From: Thalassococcus_A lentus
GTDB lineage: Bacteria; Pseudomonadota; Alphaproteobacteria; Rhodobacterales; Rhodobacteraceae
Length of the DNA stretch: 64,000 nucleotides
Assembly (NCBI RefSeq): GCF_028023555.1
Contig: NZ_JAQIOY010000008.1
Span: 104,749 to 168,748, forward strand
Direction of reading: 5' to 3'
Numbering within the stretch: position 1 is the stretch's first letter; every line of letters starts with the position of its first letter. Below are positions 34,245 through 45,166 of the stretch, one piece after another. The position numbers and the translations under genes were made by a program. The notes beneath the pieces are model-generated. The model was given only the letters and a program-made list of their open reading frames with translations, was not told the origin of the DNA and ran no database searches.

Positions 34245-35249
34245 TTAATCTTCCGAAAGGGGCGCCTTTAGGGTGCCCCTTTCTATTACGTCGCAGGGAA
34301 ACACGTGACAGCGTGGTGGGCCTGCTTGTTCGTCAAGCATGCTATCCATCAGATCAACCGATGCTGCCACGATTTGGTGTATCGGCTGGCTGATGGTTGT
34401 CAGGTTGATGTTGGGCCAGCTGGCGGCCTCCATGTCGTTCACACCGAGGATGCCGATGTCCTGCGGAACTCTGAGCCCGGCCTCCTGCATGGCGGTCAGC
34501 GCACCGATGGACAAGACATCATCGCCGCCGAAGTAGGCCTGTGCGGGTTCCTGTGTCAACAAGGCCTGCATGGCACGTCGACCAGCATCAAAACTGTAGG
34601 CCTCAGCAAAGCTATAAGAAAAATGCGCTTTGCTCTGGCTGAGAATTTCAGCAAACCCTTTCAGGCGATCTTGGGTGGATGTCGCATCTTCCGGCCCGCC
34701 AAGGAAGGACACATGCGAGTATCCGGCCGCAAGGATGCGCCGCGCGGCCATGCGCCCGGCCTCGATGTTGTCGATACCAACAACATGAACCGGTGGAGCA
34801 ACGCTGGCCCTGCCGAAACTGTTCACCACAGGGATGCGCGCCTCACGAAAGGCAAGCGCGAAATCCGGGGGCAGGGTTGATGAGGCCACGATCACACCGT
34901 CGACCGAGTATTGCTGTAGCATCCGGACCGAGTTCGCCGGATCAGTTTCATCGGACAGATTGACCAGCAGCGGCCGGAGCCCAAGATCCTGCAAGCCGCG
35001 TGTGAACAGGTCAAAAATTTCCAGAAACAGCGGGTTGCGAAAGTTGTTAGAGACCAAGCCAATCAGCTTGGTGCGCCCGGTCGTCAGAGACGAAGCCAAA
35101 GCATTCGGGCTGTAGCCCAGTTCCTGCGCGGCCCTTTCGACGAGGGTGCGCATCTTTGGCGACACGGATGCACCGGGGGTGAAGGTACGCGAAACAGCTG
35201 AGCGAGAAACGCCAGCCCGCTCTGCGACATCCTTCAAGGTTACAGCCAT
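34245..35249 (-). CDS. LacI-family transcriptional regulator
   Basis: A 334-residue LacI-type repressor. The helix-turn-helix is MAVTLKDVAERAGVSRSAVSR (residues 1-21), followed by the hinge helix (SPNALASSLTTGRT) and a periplasmic-binding-protein-like sensor domain. I chose the ATG at 35249 because the domain begins exactly there; the longer frame has no family match. It is convergent with the Gfo/Idh operon and is the obvious regulator of the operator at 30957-30972. A terminator for the plus-strand operon overlaps its last codons. Confidence 0.9.
   Translation of the reverse strand: MAVTLKDVAERAGVSRSAVSRTFTPGASVSPKMRTLVERAAQELGYSPNALASSLTTGRTKLIGLVSNNFRNPLFLEIFDLFTRGLQDLGLRPLLVNLSDETDPANSVRMLQQYSVDGVIVASSTLPPDFALAFREARIPVVNSFGRASVAPPVHVVGIDNIEAGRMAARRILAAGYSHVSFLGGPEDATSTQDRLKGFAEILSQSKAHFSYSFAEAYSFDAGRRAMQALLTQEPAQAYFGGDDVLSIGALTAMQEAGLRVPQDIGILGVNDMEAASWPNINLTTISQPIHQIVAASVDLMDSMLDEQAGPPRCHVFPCDVIERGTLKAPLSED
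34256..34284 (+). terminator. Terminator of the Gfo/Idh operon inside the lacI 3' end
   Basis: An 11-bp stem (34256-34266 AAAGGGGCGCC with 34272-34282, one G-T pair) has a TTTAG loop. It is followed by only a short T-run (TTTC). It lies within the last 13 codons of the convergent lacI gene. Confidence 0.7.
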
Positions 35250-35452
35250 CTTCTCGTTCGTCCCCCAATGCCCTGTTCTTTGTAAACCAGCTTGATGCAA
35301 CTGCGCAGCGACAAATTTGAATTTCTGTCCATCCCCGTCGGCAAAAGCTGGCCTGTTGCATCTACGGCAGGCATACCCGACTTTGCCCTGCTCGCCCATC
35401 GCGATATGCTGAAACGGCAAAGCCCGGAAAACGGGTGAATTCGAGGTAGATC

Positions 35453-36694
35453 ATGACGATTAGCAGGCGATTTTTCACCGTGTCTGCAGCTGCATTCCTA
35501 GCTGGGTGTCGCGCAGGAACTCCGGCCGTGGCGCGGCCTGACCCACTCACGGATCCTGGACTGCGCCCCCAACCCAACGCCAGCTATGACGCATGGGTCC
35601 GCGCCTTTCGCGATCGCGCGCGATCGCGCGGCATCTCGAATGCCACGTTGGATGCGGCCTTTCGGGGGCAAGGGTATCTTCCTGGTGTGATTGAACGCGA
35701 CCGCAATCAGACCGAATTCAAACGATCCCTGGAGGACTATCTCGCGATTGTCGCGCCCGAAGACAAAGTGATTTTTGGCAAGCGGCTCTACGCCCAGCAA
35801 CGTAGCGCGCTTTCCCGGGTCGAAGCGCGCTACGGCGTTCCGGCCAATATAATGGGCTCGATCTGGGGGCTTGAGAGCTATTTTGGCACCAAGCGGGGCC
35901 AGATCCCTGTGATCTCGGCGACGTCGACCTTGGCTTGGGAGGGGCGCAGGGGCCGCTTTTTCGAAAGCAATCTGATGAATGCGCTTCGGATCGTGCAATC
36001 CGGTGATGCGAGACCTGCGCAGCTCAAAGGCAGCTGGGCCGGGGCGATGGGCCACACACAACTGATTCCGGATGCCTATCAGGCGCATGCCGTGGATTTT
36101 AATGGCGACGGTAAACGGGATATCTGGACGGATGACCCAACTGATGCATTCGCGACCACGGCGAATTTTCTTGCCAAGGCCGGGTGGCGCAAGGGTGGGC
36201 TTTGGGGGCTCGAGGTAACATTGCCTTCGGGGTTCAATCCGGGCTCTCTTGGAAGGCGAAACAAGCGCAGCGTCGACAGCTGGCGCGCGGCCGGGGTTCG
36301 TCCCGCACGGGGCGGCAAACTGCCTGATCATGGGGCAGCCGCGATCTTGGCGCCGATGGGGTTGGGCAAGCCGGCCTTTATGGTCTTTCGGAACTTCGAC
36401 ATGATCCTGCGCTACAACCCGTCAGAGAATTATGGCCTTGCCGTGGGCTACATGGCGGGCAGACTTGCCGGTGGCGGCCCTCTCGTTGCATCCTTTGGGC
36501 CCGACAAATACGGAATGACACTGCAAGACCGCAAAGATCTGCAAAAGGGATTGACCCGTGCTGGGTTTGATGCGGGCAAGGCGGACGGCGTCTTTGGTAA
36601 AAAAACCGAAGCCGCAATTCGGGCCTATCAGCGGGCTAAGGGCCTGCCGATTGATGGTCTACCGTCACGATCTTTGTTGCTCAAACTCCGATAG
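35453..36694 (+). CDS. Lytic murein transglycosylase, MltB family
   Basis: A 413-residue envelope lipoprotein or Tat-targeted protein that cuts peptidoglycan glycan strands. The N-terminus SRRFFTVSAAAFLAGC has twin arginines and a lipobox (LAGC). The SLT2 domain (about 40-320) has the catalytic Glu in GSIWGLESYFGTKRG, and GAMGHTQLIPDAYQAHAVDFNGDGKRDIW is diagnostic for MltB. A peptidoglycan-binding domain closes the protein (LQKGLTRAGFDAGKADGVFGKKTEAAIRAYQ). A 10-nt tandem repeat lies in the coding sequence at 35611-35630. Confidence 0.92.
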   Translation: MTISRRFFTVSAAAFLAGCRAGTPAVARPDPLTDPGLRPQPNASYDAWVRAFRDRARSRGISNATLDAAFRGQGYLPGVIERDRNQTEFKRSLEDYLAIVAPEDKVIFGKRLYAQQRSALSRVEARYGVPANIMGSIWGLESYFGTKRGQIPVISATSTLAWEGRRGRFFESNLMNALRIVQSGDARPAQLKGSWAGAMGHTQLIPDAYQAHAVDFNGDGKRDIWTDDPTDAFATTANFLAKAGWRKGGLWGLEVTLPSGFNPGSLGRRNKRSVDSWRAAGVRPARGGKLPDHGAAAILAPMGLGKPAFMVFRNFDMILRYNPSENYGLAVGYMAGRLAGGGPLVASFGPDKYGMTLQDRKDLQKGLTRAGFDAGKADGVFGKKTEAAIRAYQRAKGLPIDGLPSRSLLLKLR

Positions 36695-36887
36695 TTTCTC
36701 GCTCATTGGCGTTCCTGCTGCCAAAATTGGCAAAAAACAACCTTAAGTAGAATAGTGTCCGAAATAGTCGCCCCTTTTTGAGTTGGGTTGGCGGTGCTTT
36801 GACGCTGCTTTCACGATGGTTTGGCATACCTCCGTTAACCTTGGGTCAATTCTTTTCGATCCAAGCGATTTAAGTGGGGTATGCGAC

Positions 36888-38381
36888 ATGACAAAAGAAG
36901 CGGCAAAAAGCCAAACAGGGCTTAGACTCGTCTCAGACGGTGGCGGCCCTGCTGACTATTCCAGCGCTTTGCCGCAGATGAGCACACCAGAGTTTTCGGC
37001 ATCAGAAATGGCGGCCGAAGTGGCAGAGCTATTTGCCATGGGATTGCTGCGGCATGTCCCAATGGCAGAGCTGACCAACCCTCATGCGGAGGTTTCCATC
37101 GACGCACGGACGACCTTTTCGTTGCATGAAATGCTTTGCGAATTGCGGTCTTTGTCATGGAATGAAAACAGTCTTTCGATCCTGAGTATCCCGCGCGTGG
37201 CCGATCACTCCCCGGCGAGCGCGTGTGACCCTGCCCATCGCCGTTCCATTCGCTGGAACAGCGATGGGCAGTTAACACTGCGTACGTTGTTTCGGGGAGG
37301 CATCGTTCAAAATGGTGAGGCACCCACACAGGTTTGGGAACACAGAACGCCAGATCAAGACGTGCGGGGGCCACTGGTGCCTTTGACAGCTGATGCTCCT
37401 ATGTCCGATTGGGTGCATTGGTGTGCAGAGCATAACGGAGCGGGCCTGCGTCATCCCGGTGACAGCGGTGAAGCAACCGCTGTTACACTGTCATCCAACG
37501 CCGAAACCGTGACCAAAACGCCGGTAACGCGCCCGTTCTTCAACATGGTATTCGATGCTCTGACACGCGGCACGCCGGTTGATCCCGGACTGCGTGATCA
37601 GGATTCGCGCCTGTCTGCCTGGACAGGCACGCGGTTGTTTTCTCTCTTGGCTCAGGCCGAGGTTCAGGGAAATGCACTGGGCCGGCAACGTCTCTTGCAG
37701 GCGGATCGCCTGTCCCGTCCTGCAGTTATGGCGGCACGACTGAGTGTTCAGCTCAGCCGCGAAGAAGCGCGACGCGACAATGATCCGGAAACCTTGCGGT
37801 TGGCGGCGGCCGAACTGGCCCGCTGCGCACCCAATCTGTGCCATTGGGCCAGCCAAGCCAATCAGGTGCAGCGGGGGCCGCAAAGGTTTGAAACCAACCT
37901 CTTTCTGCCGCTACAGGATGCCGAAGCGATGCCTCCGCATCCTGCGGATCTCGCGTCGTCGGTTGTTGTTGCAGGTGCAGCCGCGACCCTGCTCAAGGCG
38001 ATCTTTGATACAGATGCACGGCCCCAGTTGCAGCGTCCCGGGCTGGTTTCCGGCGATCCTGCGCTGGGTCGAAGCTGCGACGCTGTTGCGGCGCAGGTTG
38101 CGCTGGCCCGGACGACTCTTGGCACCCACTTCCCGGCCGAAAACCATGCGGATCTACGCTATGGCGAAGCGATCGCTCTGAATTTGTTGCGGGATGTTCT
38201 GGAACGCGACAATACATCGGCCAGCGTAACGCTGCGCAATTTTGACGGGGCTCAGTTGCGTTTGGATGCCAATCCACGCGGTTTCGGACAGGGCCACTGT
38301 CTGCTGAGCATCGATGGCGAAGCGGCCCCTTGGCCGCGCGATGGCCGCAAGCGTACAGCTAACCTGACGGCGGTGGTGTGA
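36888..38381 (+). CDS. Degenerate vanadium-haloperoxidase-like protein
   Basis: A 497-residue protein that I read as a relative of algal/bacterial vanadium haloperoxidases. The C-terminal VALARTTLGTHFPAENHADLRYGEAIALNLLRD and SVTLRNFDGAQL match the family's conserved GRxxxGxH...D...GE.vA..iL and FDG ending, with R408 and H414 in place. HPADLASSVVVAGAAATLLKAIFD (351-374) aligns with the HPxYxSGHAvvAGA active-site block, but the Ser-Gly-His is A356-S357-S358, so vanadate binding should be lost. The Lys/Arg anchor block is not recognisable either. No signal peptide is seen. Function unknown; assignment moderate. Confidence 0.6.
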   Translation: MTKEAAKSQTGLRLVSDGGGPADYSSALPQMSTPEFSASEMAAEVAELFAMGLLRHVPMAELTNPHAEVSIDARTTFSLHEMLCELRSLSWNENSLSILSIPRVADHSPASACDPAHRRSIRWNSDGQLTLRTLFRGGIVQNGEAPTQVWEHRTPDQDVRGPLVPLTADAPMSDWVHWCAEHNGAGLRHPGDSGEATAVTLSSNAETVTKTPVTRPFFNMVFDALTRGTPVDPGLRDQDSRLSAWTGTRLFSLLAQAEVQGNALGRQRLLQADRLSRPAVMAARLSVQLSREEARRDNDPETLRLAAAELARCAPNLCHWASQANQVQRGPQRFETNLFLPLQDAEAMPPHPADLASSVVVAGAAATLLKAIFDTDARPQLQRPGLVSGDPALGRSCDAVAAQVALARTTLGTHFPAENHADLRYGEAIALNLLRDVLERDNTSASVTLRNFDGAQLRLDANPRGFGQGHCLLSIDGEAAPWPRDGRKRTANLTAVV

Positions 38382-38388
38382 CCGGCTT

Positions 38389-39072
38389 CTAGCGGCAAAT
38401 CCCTTCAGGTTTTGCACCTGCCCAAGGCAAACGAACCAGAGGCCTGTCTATCGCGGACTCAAGCCCCTCGATTGGCATGTACTTTGAAATCATCTGGCGC
38501 AGGCGGTCGGTTCTCGGGGCTGCCGGATCCAGCAAACGGCAACAGACATATTCCTCGACGATCGACCCCTGCTGCTCATAGCCGTAATCCAGAAAATCTG
38601 AGTTGGTCGTTTCATCAAAGAGATAGGGATCGGCGCTGGACGTGTGTTCCCTTAGTGCCTTGAGCGGAGAATAGCCCGTCAGTTCACGGTTCTGCCATTG
38701 CCAGACGTGGACAGCCTCATGGGCAAAGAGCAACGCACTGAACAGCTCAATCTGTTCCGGCCATCCAGCCATCATATCGGGCCGATATATGTCTTTGCGC
38801 ATCAGGATCTTGGAATGAACAACGGTCGCCGCCGGGGACACTTCCATCGTACGCGCCTTGGTGATCGGTGGCCATATGCGCTCCTGACAGGTGGTGCGAG
38901 GCCGCACAGGGATAGTGTAGACGAAAGAGCCTGCGAAATGACCGTTTTTGATGCGTATTGGGCTAGGGTCGACCTGCTCGCCGTTTAGAGCCTGCAAATA
39001 GGCCGTCTCGTTCTCCGTCAGAGGACGACCACAAGCGGCAAGGATAAGAAAAGCCAAAAGAAAAATGCGCAT
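38389..39072 (-). CDS. Lipoprotein with HExxH metal-binding motif
   Basis: A 227-residue exported lipoprotein with signal MRIFLLAFLILAAC (lipobox LAAC). HEAVHVWQWQN near residue 117 is an HExxH zinc motif of the DUF4157-like kind; a third ligand could be in SIVEEYVCC. It may be a small zinc peptidase or an inactive relative. The start has little upstream signal. It is convergent with the haloperoxidase-like gene, whose stop is 7 nt away. Function not known. Confidence 0.65.
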   Translation of the reverse strand: MRIFLLAFLILAACGRPLTENETAYLQALNGEQVDPSPIRIKNGHFAGSFVYTIPVRPRTTCQERIWPPITKARTMEVSPAATVVHSKILMRKDIYRPDMMAGWPEQIELFSALLFAHEAVHVWQWQNRELTGYSPLKALREHTSSADPYLFDETTNSDFLDYGYEQQGSIVEEYVCCRLLDPAAPRTDRLRQMISKYMPIEGLESAIDRPLVRLPWAGAKPEGICR

Positions 39073-39169
39073 GTGTTCAGAGTTGCGCGCACGCGCGGCA
39101 AGATCAACCCTGTTGACCGTCCGTATCGCTGATCAAAGAGCCTAGGGCGATAAAGTCACGTGGCTGACT

Positions 39170-41128
<1,959 letters not shown>

Positions 41129-41237
41129 GCTCGTGCTCTTTTGTTTTATGGGTTGCGGGGATTATGGCAGAGCGAATGGGCTTGCACAATCCATGCAGGA
41201 CGCTGGACCGGCTTGTGTTCCGGCCAATCTGCCAGTG

Positions 41238-41711
41238 TCACAGTCTGATTAGCTCTCTAAGAGTGCAGCACGGATCGGTGGACAGATCGATCGCCGCATT
41301 TTCCCGCCAGACGGCCTCATCCACTTCCGGGAAAAAAGCGTCCGCATCTTCAATCTCGAGGTCGACCTCGGTGATCAGCAGGCGGTGTGCCATAGGCATC
41401 ATGGCTTCATAGATCGATTGGCCGCCAATGCCGTAGATGCGGGCATAGCCGTGCGATTGCGCGAGCGTGACGGCTTCATCAACCGAACTGACAACATGCT
41501 CTGTAAGCGAAGGGTTACGGGACACCACGATATTCAGGCGGTTTTTCAGTGGCTTGAACGGAAGAGACTCCCATGTTCGGCGGCCCATGATCAGCGCGCC
41601 GCCCAGCGTTTCACGTTTGAAAAAGGCCAGATCCTCGGGTGCGTACCACGGGATGTCACCATCCTTGCCGATGGCTCCATTGCGGGCGCGGGCTGCAATC
41701 AGGGAAATCAT
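41238..41711 (-). CDS. folA: Dihydrofolate reductase
   Basis: Cytosolic reductase that regenerates tetrahydrofolate. The 157-residue protein has ISLIAARARNGAIGKDGDIPWYAPEDLAFFKRETLGGALIMGRRTWESLP, with the usual catalytic acid (D in PWYAPEDL) and the NADPH-binding GRRTWES; IYGIGGQSIYEAMM is the second nucleotide block. It overlaps thyA by 4 nt, so the two are coupled, as their pathway link predicts. Confidence 0.94.
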   Translation of the reverse strand: MISLIAARARNGAIGKDGDIPWYAPEDLAFFKRETLGGALIMGRRTWESLPFKPLKNRLNIVVSRNPSLTEHVVSSVDEAVTLAQSHGYARIYGIGGQSIYEAMMPMAHRLLITEVDLEIEDADAFFPEVDEAVWRENAAIDLSTDPCCTLRELIRL

Positions 41712-42523
41712 ACAGCCACCGGAGCTTTGATCAGTGGATGGGGGTCGTAGTCTTCGAATTCAAAGTCATCATAGCGGAAGTCGAACAGATCTGTGACCTG
41801 CCGCTTGATACTGAGTTTGGGACGGGGCCTTGGGCTGCGTGACAGCTGCAAAGCCACCTGATCCATATGGTTTGAATAGATATGCGCATCGCCCATGGTG
41901 TGGATGAATTCCCCGGCTTCGTAGCCGGTGACATGGGCCAGCATTTCCAGCAGCAGCGCGTAAGAGGCGATGTTGAACGGCACGCCAAGGAACATGTCCG
42001 CGCTGCGCTGATAAAGCTGTAGATGCATCTTCCGCCCTTGAATGCGGACCTGCCACAACGTGTGGCAGGGGGGCAGGGCCATTTGCTCGACTTCGCCGGG
42101 GTTCCATGCCGAGACGATCAGTCGACGGCTGTCGGGGGTCTGCTCGATTGCCCGGACCAGATCGGCGATTTGGTCGACCTCGCCGATCACGGGGGCATCT
42201 GCGGTGCCGTCGATCTTGGGAAAGTGACGCCACTGGTGGCCGTAGACAGGCCCAAGATCGCCGTTCTCATCGGCCCATTCGTCCCAGATCGAAACGCCAT
42301 TTTCCTTGAGATATCCGATGTTTGTGTCTCCTGCGAGGAACCACAGCAATTCATGGACAATGGATTTCAGATGCAGTTTCTTGGTTGTTACCAGTGGAAA
42401 ACCCTGTGTCAGATCATATCGGCACTGCATTCCAAAATACGATCGCGTGCCGGTGCCGGTACGGTCCGTTGATGCGGTGCCTTCGTCCAGCACCTTTTGT
42501 AACGCGTTCAGATATTCCTGCAC
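41708..42523 (-). CDS. thyA: Thymidylate synthase
   Basis: Cytosolic enzyme that methylates dUMP to dTMP with 5,10-methylene-THF. The 271-residue protein has SYFGMQCRYDL, GDTNIGYLKENGVSIWDEW, the catalytic Cys in ALPPCHTLWQ, QRSADMFLGVPFNIASYALL and IYSNHMDQV. I place the start at the GTG at 42523 (VQEYLNALQKVLDEG), since GGGGGA lies upstream and the length then fits the family; the frame continues to 42586 without a better start. It is translationally coupled to folA. Confidence 0.92.
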   Translation of the reverse strand: MQEYLNALQKVLDEGTASTDRTGTGTRSYFGMQCRYDLTQGFPLVTTKKLHLKSIVHELLWFLAGDTNIGYLKENGVSIWDEWADENGDLGPVYGHQWRHFPKIDGTADAPVIGEVDQIADLVRAIEQTPDSRRLIVSAWNPGEVEQMALPPCHTLWQVRIQGRKMHLQLYQRSADMFLGVPFNIASYALLLEMLAHVTGYEAGEFIHTMGDAHIYSNHMDQVALQLSRSPRPRPKLSIKRQVTDLFDFRYDDFEFEDYDPHPLIKAPVAV

Positions 42524-42779
42524 TGGCCGTCCCCCTTGGTCCCTGCCGTGGGCCACTCGAATCGTGGCACATCCGGCGTGCGGCACAAGATGTAGCGGTT
42601 ACTCGAAGATGGATCAAAGGGCTAGTTGCCACGGGCAGCCAAACCACAGCATGTGGTAGCGGCGCTTTTGCCTCACCTAAGTCGCATTTGCGGCGGTTTG
42701 CTGACACGTGATTGACTTTTACGGGTCTCAAGCGCAGCCTGCTGACAAAATATAAACGGGCAAGACCTGAGGCAGTCAG

Positions 42780-43745
42780 ATGTATCGAACAATTATCGCG
42801 CTCGCGCTAGCGGGCGTCCTTTCCGCTTGTACGGGCGGCAATCCGAATGACGCTGGCAATGACGAAGGCGTCGGAACGGGTGACCAGCCATTGATCGTGG
42901 AAACCGACACCGAAACCGAAGGTGAAACCACCACAGAGGATGAAGGAACCGACAAGTTCGGAGCCGACATCAATGCGGATCTGACCATGAATAACGTCGA
43001 TTTCGACGAAGACACGGGCGAGATCATCCTGAACAACATGCCGTTCGACGGCGAAGGCAACCGGTACGCGCGTGCAGCCGCTGTTTCGGACGCGCTGGGC
43101 GCTGCAGGCAGCACCTTTGACGCCTATGCAAACGTCGGTGGTGGCAACAGTTACTTTGCCGTATTCCGGCGGACGGCCAACAGTCAGGTGACTGCTGCGG
43201 GAACAAACAGCTATGTCTCCTTTGGCTATGGCGGTGTTGCAGCGCAGCGCTTGAACGGCGATGGATCACTGCCCAGTACAAATGACGCCTATGTGTTCAC
43301 CGGAGAATACGCTGCGGTCCGTACGATTATCGACGACACAACTGGCTCGCAAATCCAATATGTCGCTGGCACAGTTCGGATTGATGTGGACATCGAAGAC
43401 TTTGACGACATCGGCGCAGTGCAAGGCATCGTTTCGAACCGTCAGTTCTTTGATGAGAATGGGATCGAAATCACGGACATCGCTGGCGCGGACTTCATCA
43501 GTCTGGCAACGTCGCAGATCAACTTCGACAACTGGACAATCAATTCGTCGACCGCCTCGGTCATACGGGACAACACGGCGACGGCATCGGGCAACTGGGA
43601 AGGGCTGTTTACAGGGCCCAATGGCGAAGAGGTTGCCGGCATTGTGTTCACCGAAGGCACAGGGCCTGTGGGCATTGATCCGGACACTGGCGAATATATT
43701 GAGGTTCAGGTCCGCGAATCCGGCGGCTTCATCGCAGAACGCTGA
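42780..43745 (+). CDS. TbpB-like surface lipoprotein (Slam cargo candidate)
   Basis: A 321-residue lipoprotein. MYRTIIALALAGVLSAC gives a lipobox LSAC with Cys at 17. An acidic, low-complexity linker (about 18-62) leads into a beta-rich part. Near residues 275-293 GNWEGLFTGPNGEEVAGIVF matches the TbpB/HpuA-type beta-barrel motif (GxFxGPxxEExGGxF). Such lipoproteins are flipped to the cell surface by Slam proteins, and the next gene, 5 nt later, is Slam-like. Ligand unknown; no metal-uptake receptor is beside it. Confidence 0.8.
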   Translation: MYRTIIALALAGVLSACTGGNPNDAGNDEGVGTGDQPLIVETDTETEGETTTEDEGTDKFGADINADLTMNNVDFDEDTGEIILNNMPFDGEGNRYARAAAVSDALGAAGSTFDAYANVGGGNSYFAVFRRTANSQVTAAGTNSYVSFGYGGVAAQRLNGDGSLPSTNDAYVFTGEYAAVRTIIDDTTGSQIQYVAGTVRIDVDIEDFDDIGAVQGIVSNRQFFDENGIEITDIAGADFISLATSQINFDNWTINSSTASVIRDNTATASGNWEGLFTGPNGEEVAGIVFTEGTGPVGIDPDTGEYIEVQVRESGGFIAER

Positions 43746-43750
43746 TCTTT

Positions 43751-45130
43751 ATGGGGCGCACATTTTTCCCCATGCGCTGGGCTATCGCCTGTGCCGCTAT
43801 GCTGTGGCTGGCTCTCTCAGGCTCAGCCCTGGCGCAGTCGGGTGAATTGCGCCTCACCTTGCCCGAAGCCCGGTCATTGGCCTCAAAAATGCTGGGTGAA
43901 GGGCGTCCCGAAGAAGCGCTGGTACTGGCCAACGGCATCCTCTTGGGCGCGCCCAATGATATCCCCGGACTGATCCTGAAATCCCGCGCGCTTCGCGATA
44001 TGGGCCGCACCAAGGATGCAGAGGCCGCAGCTCGGACTGCGGTTGAGGTTGCGGGAACAGACAAGGATCGTTTCTTTGCTGCCCTCGTGATGGCTCAGGC
44101 CAAGGCATCAGGCGGGCAGCGGGGGCTGGCGCAATACTGGCTCAGACATGCGGCGCAGGTTGCCCCTGACGACAACCTGAAGGCCGTTGCAGTTCGCGAT
44201 TTCCGCCATGTTCGCAGAACTACCCCGTGGCGCGCGTCCTTTGCGTTTTCGGTCTCGCCCGCCGACAACATCAACGGCGCTCCGAAAACGAATTCATTTA
44301 CGCTGAGCGGGTTGCGCTTTGTCAATCCAGCCGCGGTGCCGCTGTCGGGGCTGCGTTACAGCGCTGAAGGTCAATGGCGTTACAGCTGGCTGACCGGGCC
44401 AAATGGGCGCGTTAACCTGACTTTTTCCGGCGAACGTGAGCGGGTTTCGTTGTCACGAGAGGCCCGGAACAAGGTGCCCAGCGCGAAAAACAGTGACTAC
44501 AGCCGGGACGCTCTTCTTTTGGGTCTGGAATATCAGCAGATGGGTGAGGGCGGTGCATGGCTGGCCAGTGCCGGGCTGTCGATTGGCCGCGATTGGCAAG
44601 CCGGAAACCTTCTGTCTGACGTTGCCCGGTTTGAATTGGGGTATAACCGCCGCATCGGTGAAGGTCTGACCGCCGGTGCGCTTCTGTCCTACGAAATCGA
44701 AAAGCGACATGATCTGGCTTTGCGAGATTCCAGCAGCCTCTCGCTGCAGGCGACCGTTGCCAAACGCTTTGAAAACGGGAACCGGCTTCAGATGCAGGTG
44801 CAGGGGATCGACACCACTTCGGATTCTTCGGCGGTTGCCTCTGTCACACGCCGCGCGACGCTGAGCTATGGCCTTGGCAAGCCAAAACTGGGCATGCTTC
44901 CCACGCTATCACTGAGCTATGAGGAAATGGATTTTGCCCGTCCGCTCTATGGTGTCAGCACTCGCCAGGACAGGACACTGGGCCTTTCGTTGAATGTTTT
45001 GCTGCCGGAAATGGACTACTACGGCTTTGCGCCCGAAGTGGGGGTTTCCTTTCGCGACCGGCGCTCCAACTTTAGCTTGTTCGAAAGCGAAAGCACCGAT
45101 TTGCGGTTGGGGATCAGATCGGTATTCTGA
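43751..45130 (+). CDS. Slam-like outer-membrane lipoprotein translocon
   Basis: A 459-residue exported protein with a signal peptide ending GSALAQS near residue 30. A TPR-like N-terminal domain (about 32-150; EEALVLANGILLGAPNDIPGL and KDAEAAARTAVEVAG are TPR helices) is followed by a beta-barrel (about 165-459; many alternating strands such as VNLTFSGERERVSLS) ending with a terminal Phe (LGIRSVF). This is the architecture of Slam (surface lipoprotein assembly modulator), DUF560. It starts 5 nt after the TbpB-like gene and probably moves that protein to the surface. Confidence 0.8.
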   Translation: MGRTFFPMRWAIACAAMLWLALSGSALAQSGELRLTLPEARSLASKMLGEGRPEEALVLANGILLGAPNDIPGLILKSRALRDMGRTKDAEAAARTAVEVAGTDKDRFFAALVMAQAKASGGQRGLAQYWLRHAAQVAPDDNLKAVAVRDFRHVRRTTPWRASFAFSVSPADNINGAPKTNSFTLSGLRFVNPAAVPLSGLRYSAEGQWRYSWLTGPNGRVNLTFSGERERVSLSREARNKVPSAKNSDYSRDALLLGLEYQQMGEGGAWLASAGLSIGRDWQAGNLLSDVARFELGYNRRIGEGLTAGALLSYEIEKRHDLALRDSSSLSLQATVAKRFENGNRLQMQVQGIDTTSDSSAVASVTRRATLSYGLGKPKLGMLPTLSLSYEEMDFARPLYGVSTRQDRTLGLSLNVLLPEMDYYGFAPEVGVSFRDRRSNFSLFESESTDLRLGIRSVF

Positions 45131-45166
45131 TCCGGACCGCAGTCGCGACAACCGAGGATCAGGACA

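Noticed and set aside
35498..36331. Long minus-strand frame opposite the MltB-like gene
   Set aside because: Antisense to a gene with clear catalytic motifs; no domain of its own.
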